Source of the DNA: Streptomycetaceae bacterium MP113-05
GTDB lineage: Bacteria > Actinomycetota > Actinomycetes > Streptomycetales > Streptomycetaceae
Assembly: GCA_000497405.1 (NCBI GenBank)
Contig: KI547039.1
Span: 336,700-388,192, forward strand
DNA length: 51,493 bases
Reading direction: 5' to 3'
Below the pieces are notes generated by a model. That model ran no database searches, was not told the DNA's origin, and saw only the letters and a program-made list of their open reading frames with translations. Positions 17,947 to 26,669 of this stretch are shown one piece after another. Position 1 is the first letter of the stretch; every line of letters begins with the position of its first letter. The translations under genes were made by a program, and so were the position numbers.

Positions 17947-18566
17947 GCAAAAATCTCCTTCGCGGTGAGGACCACTGCGCACCGTTCGGCGGCGTAGTCC
18001 ATCGCCATGCGGTGGTACTGCGCGGAGAAGTCGGCGACAGCGTCGGCGACGAGGAACGGCTGAATATCGTTGGTGAACGCCTCGACGGCAGTCATGAGGA
18101 CCCCGACGTGGGCGTACACGCCACAGAGGATCAGCTGATCCCGGCCGCTCGCCCGCATGCGTTCCAGCAGTGGCGAGTTGAAGAACGCGCTGTAGCGCCA
18201 CTTGGTCAGCTCCCAGTCGCCGTCCGCGCGTGCCAGCTCGTCGATCACCTCGCGGTCGGTCGGCTCCGCACGCATCCCCGAGCCCCAGAAGTCCGCGAGC
18301 AGACCCCGCTGCTCGGCCGTCATGCTGCCGGGCTGGGCCGTATAGGCCACCGGAACGCCGAGAGTGGCACAGCGGTCGCGCACCGCCGCCGCGTTGTGCA
18401 CCAGCCAGGAGCGGACGCTCGCAGGGAAGGGCGCCAGAAAGTACCGCTGCATATCGTGAACGAGCAGCACCGCGCGGGCCGGTTCGGGCGTCCACCGGGC
18501 AGTATTGGCGGGCAGTCCGCCCGTGGTGGGCATCGGGTAGGGCTCGATAGGGGGTATTCCAGGCAT
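17943..18566 (-). CDS. PhzD-like isochorismatase (DHHA-forming)
   Basis: A 207-residue alpha/beta hydrolase of the isochorismatase family, equal in length to Pseudomonas PhzD. Asp38 in [10 protein letters not shown] and Lys122 in [10 protein letters not shown] fall at the same residue numbers as the PhzD catalytic residues, and GVYAHVG completes the active site. It should hydrolyse 2-amino-2-deoxyisochorismate to trans-2,3-dihydro-3-hydroxyanthranilate (DHHA) and pyruvate. The ATG at 18566 fits the family start [10 protein letters not shown]; the in-frame extension upstream is rejected. It is translationally coupled to the phzE-like gene. The 307 bp before it contain a hairpin, so phzDE may have its own promoter. 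Confidence 0.92.
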   Translation of the reverse strand: MPGIPPIEPYPMPTTGGLPANTARWTPEPARAVLLVHDMQRYFLAPFPASVRSWLVHNAAAVRDRCATLGVPVAYTAQPGSMTAEQRGLLADFWGSGMRAEPTDREVIDELARADGDWELTKWRYSAFFNSPLLERMRASGRDQLILCGVYAHVGVLMTAVEAFTNDIQPFLVADAVADFSAQYHRMAMDYAAERCAVVLTAKEIFA

Positions 18567-18873
18567 GGCTTCGCTTCCGGTTCCTGTCTCGAATGGCTCG
18601 TGGGCCTCACAGCGGCGCCCGTTCCTGGCGGAGACCACCGCGACGGCCCTTCCTGGGTTGGGCTACGGGTCGCTCAAGGTGGCAGGGGCAGTCGCCGCCG
18701 TGGCCGTAGCGCTTCGGCCGGCGACATCCGGGCACCTGAGGAACGGACGCACCGTGGGTGACCAGGGCCCCACGGGCGTCCGGCTCCGTCTGCGGCCACG
18801 GATGCGACCACGTCCCGGTGCGCCGAGTGGCCGCACAGCGCCGGACGTGCGGCACCCGGGCGGTGCGACCGGG
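18567..18873. other. Spacer between the ketoreductase gene and phzDE
   Basis: This 307-bp stretch breaks the otherwise overlapping operon. It holds a hairpin (18830-18853) just behind the ketoreductase stop and presumably a promoter for phzDE. I could not identify convincing -35 and -10 hexamers, and no frame here looks coding. Confidence 0.5.
18830..18853 (-). terminator. Hairpin after the ketoreductase gene
   Basis: A 7-bp perfect stem (gccgcac and gtgcggc) with a 10-nt loop starts 21 bp after the ketoreductase stop. It may terminate or attenuate the upstream operon before phzDE. Confidence 0.45.
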
Positions 18874-19647
18874 TCAGCCGGAGAGACCGCCGTTGATCTC
18901 GACGACCTGACCGGTGAGGTAGGCCGCCCGGGCAGAGACCAGGAACGAGACCAGGTCGGCGACCTCCTGCGGCGTACCGGTCCGGCCAAGCGGGATGTTG
19001 GCGAGGTGGCGCTCGGTGACCTCCGCGGACAGGCCGGCCGTCATGTCGGTGTCGATCAGGCCGGGGGCCACGGTATTGGCCCGGATTCCGTAACGGCCGC
19101 ACTCTTTGGCCAGTGACCGGGTGAGACCGATGATCCCTGCCTTCGAGGCCGAGTAGTTGGTCTGCGTGGCACTGCCGTGCACTCCGGCGATTGAGGACAG
19201 CGTGACGATCGCACCGCAGCGGCGCTTCATCAGCGCGAACACGGTTGCCCGGCAGACGTTATAGGTGCCGTTGAGATTCGTGTCCACCACCCCGTGCCAC
19301 TCTTCCTCGGTCATCAGGGCAAGCGGCCGGTCCCGGGTGATTCCGGCCGAGGTGATGACGGCCGACAGCGGGCCGACCTCCTTCTCGACCCCGGTGACGA
19401 ACTCCTTCACCTGCGCGAACTCGGCGACGTCGACCTGCCGATGATGGACGCGGGCACCCACCGCCTCGGCAGCCTTGGCCGCGGCCTCGGCGGCGACGGA
19501 ATCGGAGCGATAGCAGAACGCGATGTCGTAGCCGTCCTCGGCGAGCCGGACGACGACGGCGCGCCCGATGCCCCGGGATCCTCCGGTCACCAGCGCCACC
19601 GGGCGGGCGGCTCCGGCGGACTGCCGGCCCGTGTCGGTGCCGTTCAC
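18874..19647 (-). CDS. FabG-like 3-oxoacyl-ACP reductase (short-chain dehydrogenase)
   Basis: A 257-residue classical short-chain dehydrogenase. The NADP(H)-binding motif TGGSRGIG is at residues 21-28. The catalytic Ser is at 151/152 (TLSSIAG), and Tyr165 and Lys169 are in [19 protein letters not shown] fits FabG-type ketoreductases. It should reduce a beta-ketoacyl group on the ACP encoded just upstream. The GTG start overlaps the ACP stop by GTGA. This is the only reductive step visible in the cluster apart from the aryl dehydrogenase. No dehydratase or enoyl reductase is encoded here, so one beta-hydroxy group would be expected to persist unless enzymes elsewhere act. Confidence 0.88.
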   Translation of the reverse strand: MNGTDTGRQSAGAARPVALVTGGSRGIGRAVVVRLAEDGYDIAFCYRSDSVAAEAAAKAAEAVGARVHHRQVDVAEFAQVKEFVTGVEKEVGPLSAVITSAGITRDRPLALMTEEEWHGVVDTNLNGTYNVCRATVFALMKRRCGAIVTLSSIAGVHGSATQTNYSASKAGIIGLTRSLAKECGRYGIRANTVAPGLIDTDMTAGLSAEVTERHLANIPLGRTGTPQEVADLVSFLVSARAAYLTGQVVEINGGLSG

Positions 19648-19913
19648 GTCGCGGACTCGGTGCCCAGACCGGCCTTGACAAGTTCGCGTACGAGCCGGAA
19701 ATAGCCCATCTCGGTCAGCTGCGACTCGTCAATCTTCACGCCGTAGCGCTCCTCGATCCGCACGGCGATCTCCAGCGATATCAGCGAGTCGACCTCGAGG
19801 TCCTCCTTGAAGCGCGCCTCGTCGGTCACTTCCTCGACGGGCAGTTCCAGTGCCCCTGCGACGACAGCGCGCAACTCTTCGACGTCGAGCGGCCTGTCGG
19901 TGTGGTCGGCCAT
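19644..19913 (-). CDS. Acyl carrier protein
   Basis: An 89-residue free-standing carrier protein. The phosphopantetheine attachment site is Ser43 in [12 protein letters not shown], preceded by the acidic KEDLEVD typical of type II ACPs. GAGGAG lies nine bases before the ATG at 19913. It sits between the degenerate ketosynthase partner and the ketoreductase and overlaps the latter. It is the likely carrier of the extender unit or growing chain, distinct from the carrier domain fused to the AMP ligase. Confidence 0.92.
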   Translation of the reverse strand: MADHTDRPLDVEELRAVVAGALELPVEEVTDEARFKEDLEVDSLISLEIAVRIEERYGVKIDESQLTEMGYFRLVRELVKAGLGTESAT

Positions 19914-19947
19914 GCGGTGACTCCTCATCTGGTTGGGTGGGGCAGGA

Positions 19948-20979
19948 TCAGGTAGTACGCCGGGGGCCGCTGAGGAACACCGCGGCGACGGCGTCGTCCT
20001 CGGGACCCCCGCAGGTGGCGAGTGCCGTATGGCCGGCATGCTCGTCGAAGTACGCGACGGCGGCAGCAGCCTGGAGCAGCCCGAGCGCGCCGGAGCAGAG
20101 GCCGAGCGACTCGGTCGGGTCGAGGACGGAGTCGGCCCGGACGGAAGACCGGGCGGTCGCGTCGTCCCCCACGGTCTCCTCGGCGACCTGACGGTCGACC
20201 AGCCACAGGTCGACGGCGGGCCCGGGGCCATCCTCGTCCGCCCGGGCCTGGCCGGGTCCGCCGACCCGGGCGGCGGTGACGGCCGCGATCAGGCTCTCCC
20301 TGCGCGCGCAGCCGGCCACGGTGGCACGCACCCGGGCCCCGCGTTCGGCTGCACGGGAGGCCGACTCGATCACGAGCGCGACCGCGCCGTCCAGGGCCGC
20401 TGCGCCGAGGAGCTTGGCGACGGCGTCGCCGTCGGGCTCCACGCCGATCACCACGGCCGTCTCGGCGCGCCCTGCGACGATGAGGGCCCGAGCCCAGTAG
20501 AGGGCGTCCAGTCCGCTGGTGGGGCCGTTGCACAGGGTGACGTTCGGACCGCGCAGCCCGTGGGCCATGGCGACCGATCCGGCGGTCACGTTGCTTGAGG
20601 TCTGCGGCAGCCCGAGCGGGCCGAGACCGAGCACGGTGTCCCGGGCGATGATGTCGGCAAAGGAGCAGACGCTGTCCAAGATGCCGAAGTTACTGCTGAC
20701 GACGACGGCCGTGGAGTCGCCGTGGCCGGTGTAGCCATCGTCGCCGAGCAGTCCCGCGTCCCGCAGGGCGGGCGCGGCGGCACGCAGTGCGAGCCGGGAG
20801 GCGCGGTCCTTGTGCCGCAGGTCACGCCCGAGGAGTCCGGTACGAGGATCGAAACCGCCCTCGCGGATGGTGCCCAGCAGCTCATCGGGCAGAGTGAGTC
20901 CTGGTACGGCCAGGCCCACGCCGGTGACGACGGCCTCGCGGTGGGCGGGCGCCGACGACGGGGGGTATGCGGTGGTCAT
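19948..20979 (-). CDS. Ketosynthase-like protein lacking all catalytic residues (chain-length-factor-like)
   Basis: A 343-residue thiolase-fold protein. The N-terminus (AVVTGVGLAVPG) and the central NGPTSGLDALYWA block align with beta-ketoacyl synthases. The catalytic Cys position is Pro153. The second His region reads ESLGLCSGALGLL where an active enzyme has KS..GHT.., and the first His motif (HGTGT type) is not recognisable around DLWLVDRQ. It is therefore inactive as a condensing enzyme and probably a partner subunit for the adjacent intact ketosynthase, as in KS-CLF pairs. It is about 60-80 residues shorter than usual KS or CLF proteins and does not carry the Gln replacement of classical CLFs. 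The start overlaps the upstream KS stop by ATGA. Confidence 0.8.
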   Translation of the reverse strand: MTTAYPPSSAPAHREAVVTGVGLAVPGLTLPDELLGTIREGGFDPRTGLLGRDLRHKDRASRLALRAAAPALRDAGLLGDDGYTGHGDSTAVVVSSNFGILDSVCSFADIIARDTVLGLGPLGLPQTSSNVTAGSVAMAHGLRGPNVTLCNGPTSGLDALYWARALIVAGRAETAVVIGVEPDGDAVAKLLGAAALDGAVALVIESASRAAERGARVRATVAGCARRESLIAAVTAARVGGPGQARADEDGPGPAVDLWLVDRQVAEETVGDDATARSSVRADSVLDPTESLGLCSGALGLLQAAAAVAYFDEHAGHTALATCGGPEDDAVAAVFLSGPRRTT

Positions 20980-22109
20980 CTTGCTGCCTCCAGGATTGCG
21001 GCGGCGTTGATCCCACCGAAGCCGAACGCGTCGATCTGGGCGAGCGTCAGGTCCGCGGTGGCGGCCTCGTCGCGCACCAGCCGCAGCCCGGTGGCCTCCT
21101 CGATGGGGTCGACGAGACCGAGTACAGGCGGCACCTGGCCGCGCTGCAGGGCGATCGCCGCCATGGCCAGACTCAGCAGACCGGAGCCACCGAGGGTGTG
21201 TCCGGTCATCGACTTGATGGCGGTCATCAGCGGTCCGCTCCGGGCGGGGAACATCCGGGACAGCACCGTGGCCTCGGTGGAGTCGTTCTTCGGGGTACCG
21301 CTGCCGTGCAGCATGACGAGGTCGAGGTCCTGCGGTCCGACCTGTGCCCGCCGGTGTGTCTCACGCAGCACGCGGGTGATGCCCTGCGGGTCGGGGGCCG
21401 TGGAGTGGTGAGCGTCGCAGTTCACGCCGACCGCGCGCAGCCGCGCGTGGACCCGGCTGCCGGGACCGGCAACACGAGTGAGTACCACCGCGACGGAGCC
21501 CTCGCCCATCAGCATGCCGCAGTGCGAACGGTCGAACGGGCGCAGAGCCTCGGGCACCTCGTTCTGGACCCGGTCGAGGGTACCGAATGCGCTCTCCCCG
21601 ATGGAGTCCGTCCCCGCCACCACCACGGTGTCGGCCTCGCCCAGCTCGAGCAGGTCGGTGGCCATGGCCAGCGCGTAGAGCGTGGCGGCGCAGGCGTTGG
21701 CGAAGGTGTACGTGCGGGTAGCGCCGTAGCGCTCGCGCAGGGCGGTGCCGAAGTGGAGCGCGCGGGGGTCCAGGGCTGCACCGTGACGCCACCACAGTTC
21801 GGCGCTGCGCTGCTCCTGGAGAGTGGTGCCGACCAGAACGGGAACGTCGGTGAGGTCGCCGGAGTGGCCGGCGTCGGCTAGGGCCTGGTCGATCGCCGCG
21901 ACGAGCCAGCGGGTGGCCCGCCCCGGCTCGTCGATGCCGGGACGAGCGCGGTCGGTGATCTCGTACGCCTGCCGTGCGCGGTACTTGTCATGGTCGAAGG
22001 CCTGGAGAGCGCCCAGTCCGTCGCGACCGGCGCACAGCGAGTCGAAGATCCCGGACGGGGTGTCGCCCACACAGGCAACGGCTCCCATCCCGGTGATGTC
22101 CCACGTCAT
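20976..22109 (-). CDS. Beta-ketoacyl synthase with intact active site
   Basis: A 377-residue condensing enzyme of the KAS I/II type. The catalytic set is complete: Cys140 in FANACAATLYA, His268 in MLHGSGTP, Lys299 and His304 in KSMTGHTLGGSG. It is about 40 residues shorter than typical FabF. It overlaps the ligase gene upstream and the degenerate partner downstream by ATGA at each junction, so a stoichiometric pair is likely. The expected reaction is decarboxylative condensation of malonyl-ACP onto an aryl-primed carrier. A non-carbon-carbon coupling role cannot be excluded, because KS-like enzymes can also form esters or amides. No acyltransferase is encoded nearby, so malonyl loading would rely on primary-metabolism FabD. 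Confidence 0.87.
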   Translation of the reverse strand: MTWDITGMGAVACVGDTPSGIFDSLCAGRDGLGALQAFDHDKYRARQAYEITDRARPGIDEPGRATRWLVAAIDQALADAGHSGDLTDVPVLVGTTLQEQRSAELWWRHGAALDPRALHFGTALRERYGATRTYTFANACAATLYALAMATDLLELGEADTVVVAGTDSIGESAFGTLDRVQNEVPEALRPFDRSHCGMLMGEGSVAVVLTRVAGPGSRVHARLRAVGVNCDAHHSTAPDPQGITRVLRETHRRAQVGPQDLDLVMLHGSGTPKNDSTEATVLSRMFPARSGPLMTAIKSMTGHTLGGSGLLSLAMAAIALQRGQVPPVLGLVDPIEEATGLRLVRDEAATADLTLAQIDAFGFGGINAAAILEAAR

Positions 22110-24001
22110 TTTGCCTGCTCCCGAAGTAGGTGAGCGGCCACCTTGCCGGTGGTCGTGGTGGGCAGCGCGTCGACGAATTCCATCCGCTCCGGACGTTTGT
22201 AGGACGCGAGGCCGACGCGGATACGGGACCGCACCGCGCGGCGGACGGTGTCGTGGTCGGCGTCATCCGTGACGAGGAATGCCACAGCGCACTCCAATCC
22301 GTCGGCGTCGCGGGAGGCGACCACAGCGCAGTTGCGGACCCCCTCGACTTCACGCACCACGGTCTCGATCTCGGCAGGGGCCACCTTGTATCCGCCCAGG
22401 TTGAGGACGTCGTCGACGCGGCACAGATGGGTGAGACCGCCGTCGGTGTCCCGGCGGACCAGGTCGCCGGTGTAGGCGCCCCCGTCCGCGAACGTGAGCC
22501 GATCGGCGTCGGGACGGTTGAGGTAGCCCAGCGAGACGGAGGGACCCGCGATGTGCAGGCGGCCCTCGATACCGTCGGGCACCGGTTGGCCGTCTTCGTC
22601 GCGAACGGTGGCGGTGACACCGGGAACGGGCCTTCCCATGCGTCCGGGCATCGGGCGGTCCGGCGGGGTGGCGACGACGACGTGCATGAGTTCGGTGGCG
22701 CCGAAGCAGTTCACCACGGGTGCGCCGAAGGTGTCCTGAATCCGGAGATAGAGGTCGGCCGGGCAGTTCTCGCCCGCGGTCAGGCACAGACGCAGCGCGG
22801 CCACGGCCTCGTCGCCGGGGCGCAGAACATCGGGCAGGGCCGCGTAGAGGCGCGGTACGGAGCACAGGACCGTCGGGCGGTGGCGGCGCAGGGCGGCACC
22901 GACGACGCGCACGTCGACCGCCCCGCTGATCAGGACGGCGGTTGCGCCGGCGTCGAGAGTGCACAGGACGGAGCTGCCGAAGCCGTAGCCGAAGGACATC
23001 CGGGCGGTGGACAGCACAATGTCGTCGGCACGCAGGGCGATCTGGCCACCGAAGCCGTCGAGCATGGCGGTGATTCCGGCGGCGGAGTGCTGAACGCCCT
23101 TGGGCATGCCCGTACTGCCGGAGGTGTACTGGATGAGAGCGGCCCGGTCGGCGCGGTGCACTGCGGGCACCTCGGCGAGGTCGGGACGGTGGGCAGTGGT
23201 GGGGCCGCCGCCGCGCAGGCCGGCGCGGACCTCGTCGCCGGTGAGCAGGACGCGGCCCTCGGGTATCCGGGCCGGGGCGGTGTCCAGGTGGAGGACCCCG
23301 GCGACGCAGTCGGCGGCGATGAGCTCCCGGTCGGCCTCGCCCAGCATGGGGCTGACCGGGACGGGCACACAGCCGTGCCACCAGAGTCCGAGGATCGCGG
23401 CAACGGTGGCCACCGAGTCCCCGGCGACGACTACGGCCCGCGTGCCGGAAAGCACCCCGAGTGCCTTCAGTGCTCCGGCGTACCCCCGGGCCGCCTCGTA
23501 CAGGTCGCGGTAGCTGATCTCACCGAGATCGGGATCAGCGTAAGCGATCCGGTCGCCGTGACCAGCCGTGAGGTGACGACCGACCAGCCGCCGCACCAGG
23601 TCGGTACCGCCAGGGGCCACGCCTGGACCGGTGCCGACCGGGGTCCCTGCGGCTCGCTGCGAAGGGGCGAGGTCCGCAGGGGGGAGGGCGACCGGGTGCG
23701 CGCTCGGGACGCGGTGGGCGTCCGGGAGCTCCTTCCCCGGTGGCGCCGGGACGAGCGGGCCGTCGGCGAGCAGGCCGGCGGCGTCGAGGATGCTGTCGAC
23801 GGCGGCGAACTCCTCGTCGGCGAGCATGATGCCGAAGGTCCGCTCGATACGCGCGGCGATCTCGACCTTCTCCAGGGAGTCCAGCTTCAAGTCTTGCTGG
23901 AAGGAGGCGTCGGCGGCTACCTCGGCAAGGTCGATTTCGAGAAGGGTCGCCACGATGTGGCGCAACCGCTCCACAGCATCAGCTATCCGCTCAGGCGGCA
24001 C
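22106..24001 (-). CDS. Carrier protein-adenylation domain fusion, benzoate-CoA-ligase-like
   Basis: A 631-residue protein. Residues 1-78 form a carrier domain with Ser42 in LKLDSLEKVEIA. Residues from about 110 form an ANL adenylating domain with YTSGSTGMPKG (about 290), CFGATELMHVV, GDLVRRDTDGG and the catalytic Lys near 618 (TTTTGKVAAH). The GATELMH and PGRMGRPVPG region resembles benzoate-CoA ligases, pointing to an aromatic acid substrate. It most likely adenylates 3-hydroxyanthranilate, or its dihydro precursor, and loads it on its own carrier domain. I chose the GTG at 24001, with AAGGAG seven bases upstream, over an in-frame ATG at 24091. It is the first gene of the minus-strand operon. 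Confidence 0.85.
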   Translation of the reverse strand: MPPERIADAVERLRHIVATLLEIDLAEVAADASFQQDLKLDSLEKVEIAARIERTFGIMLADEEFAAVDSILDAAGLLADGPLVPAPPGKELPDAHRVPSAHPVALPPADLAPSQRAAGTPVGTGPGVAPGGTDLVRRLVGRHLTAGHGDRIAYADPDLGEISYRDLYEAARGYAGALKALGVLSGTRAVVVAGDSVATVAAILGLWWHGCVPVPVSPMLGEADRELIAADCVAGVLHLDTAPARIPEGRVLLTGDEVRAGLRGGGPTTAHRPDLAEVPAVHRADRAALIQYTSGSTGMPKGVQHSAAGITAMLDGFGGQIALRADDIVLSTARMSFGYGFGSSVLCTLDAGATAVLISGAVDVRVVGAALRRHRPTVLCSVPRLYAALPDVLRPGDEAVAALRLCLTAGENCPADLYLRIQDTFGAPVVNCFGATELMHVVVATPPDRPMPGRMGRPVPGVTATVRDEDGQPVPDGIEGRLHIAGPSVSLGYLNRPDADRLTFADGGAYTGDLVRRDTDGGLTHLCRVDDVLNLGGYKVAPAEIETVVREVEGVRNCAVVASRDADGLECAVAFLVTDDADHDTVRRAVRSRIRVGLASYKRPERMEFVDALPTTTTGKVAAHLLREQAK

Positions 24002-24264
24002 GGGCGCGCTCCTTGTCGGGCTGTAGGACGGCCGGTTGCACGGCTCCCCGGGGAGTTCCGGAGAGCCGTCAGGACCGTAGCCGACACGCATTCGGCACGT
24101 CAGCGACTACGTCGGAGTCCGTCAAGTCCGCTTCAGAGGGAGTCCGTTCGCGCCGGGGCGGGGGTAGCTCCGGGCTCCGACGCCGCGTCGTGGCGTACCT
24201 GCGCCGACCTGACGCACTTTCCGCACTGCGCTGGCAGCGGCCGGGTGCACACCCATAACTTGCC
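24002..24264. promoter_or_regulatory. Divergent promoter region of the cluster
   Basis: The 263 bp between the two divergent ligase genes should drive both halves of the cluster. Visible elements are an inverted repeat acggctc-N16-gagccgt (24040-24069), three copies of AGTCCG (24116, 24125, 24141), and on the minus strand TTGACG (24125-24120) 17 bp from TGACGT (24102-24097) as a weak promoter candidate. A pathway regulator could bind the repeats. None is confirmed. Confidence 0.4.
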
Positions 24265-26052
24265 GTGGACGAGCTGTCCGGTGCCGCGCGCATGGCTGGC
24301 CGAGTTCTGACGTCCACCGAAAGATTTCTCCGATCGAAGCCAGGTGATCTCATCCCGCTCACGCCCAGAACGATGCTGTCCACGGAAGCGCGCCAACGTC
24401 TCGCGGAACTTCCAGGTCTCGGCGGCGGCAATGCCTGGCGGATCGCCGTCGAGACGAATACAGCTGCGGACCTGCCGGTGCTGCTCGCAGACAAGCCGCT
24501 CGTCGACCCGGACGGGGCGTTGCGGTCGGAGTTCAGCCTCCGCGAGCTCGACGCCCTGGCCGACGCGTGGTCTGCCTGGTACCTGGATCGGAGCGTGGGG
24601 CCGCGCGACCGGGTCGGCGTGTTCCTGGCGGACACGTTCGCGTACCAGGTGCACCTCACGGCGTTGGCCCGGATCGGCGCGATCGGCGTGCTGATCAACG
24701 GCCGCATGCTGCCCGAACTCGCCCTCGGGCTGCTCCGGCGCACCGGTGCCGTCGGTCTGTTCACCGACCGGGAGCGCTTCGCCCTGCTCGCCGGTCGCGA
24801 GCGCGAGCTGCCCGAGCTGCACTGGACCGCCCTGGACGAGGAGGTGGGTGTGCTGGGCGCCCGCGCCCCGCGGTCCTCGGACCTGTTCCGGCACGACGAC
24901 GACGATGCCGTCGTCATCTGCCACTCGTCCGGGACCACCGGTGCTCCCAAGCCGGTGATCTGGACCCACCGCCAGAGCGTCTCGGGCGCTTGCTACCGGC
25001 TCGTCAACCACCCGGAGCCGGAGGACGTCCGAGTGCTCGCCGGCGCACCGCAGTCGCACTCCAGCGCCATCGCTTTCACCTATTACTCGCTGCTCGCCGG
25101 GGTGCCCACAATCGGCTGGTCCGACCCGACCGGCCCAGGCATCGCCCAGGGCTGCGCCACCCACCGCCCGACCGTCGTCCTGGCCTTCAACGAGGCCCTC
25201 TCACACCTTGCGACGCACGATCCCGAACCGGCGGACTTCGAATCCGTCGAGGTGTGGGTGAACCTCGGGGACTGCGGCCACGACGCGCACATGCGCCGGC
25301 TCATGGCGCTGGGGCGCACCAGGTCCGGTGACACGTGCGTGGCCGGGTCGATCATCGACGACGGCCTGGGCTCCTCCGAGCTGGGCTGGGCCGCGCTGCG
25401 CAGGGTCCTGACCAAGGACTCCCCGGCCCGCGCCCGCCACCTGGGCACCCGCGTGCCGATCGCCGAGGTGGCGGTGCTGAACGTGGACGGCTCCGAGGCG
25501 GGTCCGGACGAGGTCGGCCTGCTCGGTGTGCGCAGCGAGTCGGTGGCTCACGGCTACTGGAACGACTCCGACACCACCTACCGGTCGATGCTCTCCGGTT
25601 ACTGGCTCTCCGGAGACCTGGTTCGTCGCTCAGCCGAGGGTGAGTATTTCCACGTGGACCGGGCCGTCGACCGGATCCGCACCGACACGGGTGACGGCTA
25701 CTCGGCTCTGATGGAAGAGGAACTCCTGCTCGGAATAGAGGAGTTGGCTGACTGCTCGGTGATAGCCGGGCAGGAGCGCGGGCGCACCGTGCCGGTGGCT
25801 CTGGTGACGCTCCGCCAGGAGGTCGCAGCCGCAGACCTGCTGCAGCGGGCGAACGCCGTCCTGGAGAGTGCCGGCCAGCCCTCGCTTGCCCTGCTGGAGA
25901 TCGCTCCCTCCCCCGAAGACGTCCCTCTCGGCCCCACCGGCAAGGTGCTCAAGCGCCAGCTGCGCGAGAAGTACTGCGCACTGGAGGACTACCAGCCGGC
26001 CGGCCCGGGGACGGTGGCCGTCGCCAACGGCACGAAGGCGGCGAACGCATGA
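24265..26052 (+). CDS. Second, atypical AMP-binding ligase
   Basis: A 595-residue ANL-family protein. The P-loop motif HSSGTTGAPKP is near residue 220, the A5-type motif DDGLGSSELG is in the middle, and the A7-A8 hinge reads GDLVRR then DRAVDRIRTDTG. The A10 lysine is in PTGKVLKRQLRE near residue 560. The A8 loop lacks the usual Gly-Gly and Val pattern, so the C-terminal domain may be tuned differently. Substrate and acceptor are unknown; a second acid in the final product or a trans-loading role are both possible. The N-terminus is uncertain: the GTG at 24265, ATG at 24292 and ATG at 24373 are in frame and none has a good ribosome binding site. Its stop overlaps the thioesterase start by ATGA. 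Confidence 0.78.
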   Translation: MDELSGAARMAGRVLTSTERFLRSKPGDLIPLTPRTMLSTEARQRLAELPGLGGGNAWRIAVETNTAADLPVLLADKPLVDPDGALRSEFSLRELDALADAWSAWYLDRSVGPRDRVGVFLADTFAYQVHLTALARIGAIGVLINGRMLPELALGLLRRTGAVGLFTDRERFALLAGRERELPELHWTALDEEVGVLGARAPRSSDLFRHDDDDAVVICHSSGTTGAPKPVIWTHRQSVSGACYRLVNHPEPEDVRVLAGAPQSHSSAIAFTYYSLLAGVPTIGWSDPTGPGIAQGCATHRPTVVLAFNEALSHLATHDPEPADFESVEVWVNLGDCGHDAHMRRLMALGRTRSGDTCVAGSIIDDGLGSSELGWAALRRVLTKDSPARARHLGTRVPIAEVAVLNVDGSEAGPDEVGLLGVRSESVAHGYWNDSDTTYRSMLSGYWLSGDLVRRSAEGEYFHVDRAVDRIRTDTGDGYSALMEEELLLGIEELADCSVIAGQERGRTVPVALVTLRQEVAAADLLQRANAVLESAGQPSLALLEIAPSPEDVPLGPTGKVLKRQLREKYCALEDYQPAGPGTVAVANGTKAANA

Positions 26053-26528
26053 CCGCCCCCTCCGCCGCGGTTCCCGGGCCGGGGGCCCCGGCGGGGATCA
26101 TGCCGACCGGCCCCTCCGAGTCGACCGTGGCCTGGATCAACGAAGCCGGAGCCGAGACCCTCGCCGGCCGGATGGGCGTGGCTTTCCTGGAGGCCACCCC
26201 CCAACGGGTCGTTGCGACCATGCCGGTGGCCGGCAACACACAGTTGCAGCGAATACTGCACGGCGGGGCTTCGGCGGCCTTCGCGGAGTCCCTGGGATCA
26301 CTGGGTGCGGCCCTTCACGCCGGTGAGGGGCGCATGGCCCTCGGGGTGGACCTCAACGCGACCCACCACCGGCCCGTACGCTCGGGCACGGTGACGGGTG
26401 TGGCAACGGCACTGCACCTCGGCGATTCCTCCGCCAGCTACGAGGTCGTCATCTCCGACGAGGCGGGCCGCCGGGTCTGCACGGCGCGAATCACCTGTGC
26501 CCTGCACGGCGGGCGTAGGCGCGATTGA
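26049..26528 (+). CDS. PaaI-type hotdog thioesterase
   Basis: A 159-residue hotdog-fold protein. LHGGASAAFAESLGSLGA and GVDLNATHHRPVRSG match PaaI/YbgC-like thioesterases of the 4HBT family, with the HGG motif and a downstream acidic residue (Glu in AES) forming the likely active site. It probably releases an aryl or acyl chain from CoA or a carrier protein, or edits mis-primed carriers. It is translationally coupled to the second AMP ligase through an ATGA overlap. The N-terminal 30 residues are Pro/Gly/Ala-rich and not part of the fold. Confidence 0.83.
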   Translation: MTAPSAAVPGPGAPAGIMPTGPSESTVAWINEAGAETLAGRMGVAFLEATPQRVVATMPVAGNTQLQRILHGGASAAFAESLGSLGAALHAGEGRMALGVDLNATHHRPVRSGTVTGVATALHLGDSSASYEVVISDEAGRRVCTARITCALHGGRRRD

Positions 26529-26669
26529 CGCAAAGGCATGCCTACGGGGCACTATGCGACCGGAGCCGATGAGACTGTTCTCACGCTCCCGGTCCTGCCA
26601 GGGAACACGGCCTCCGAACCAGCAGCCTGACACGCCATCGGGCCGCACAGACTCCCGAGGAATAGCCCC

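Noticed and set aside
16036-18566. A phenazine cluster, because phzD and phzE homologues are present
   Set aside because: No phzF, phzA/B or phzG homologue is present, while an EntA/DhbA-like dehydrogenase and aryl ligase point to 3-hydroxyanthranilate instead.
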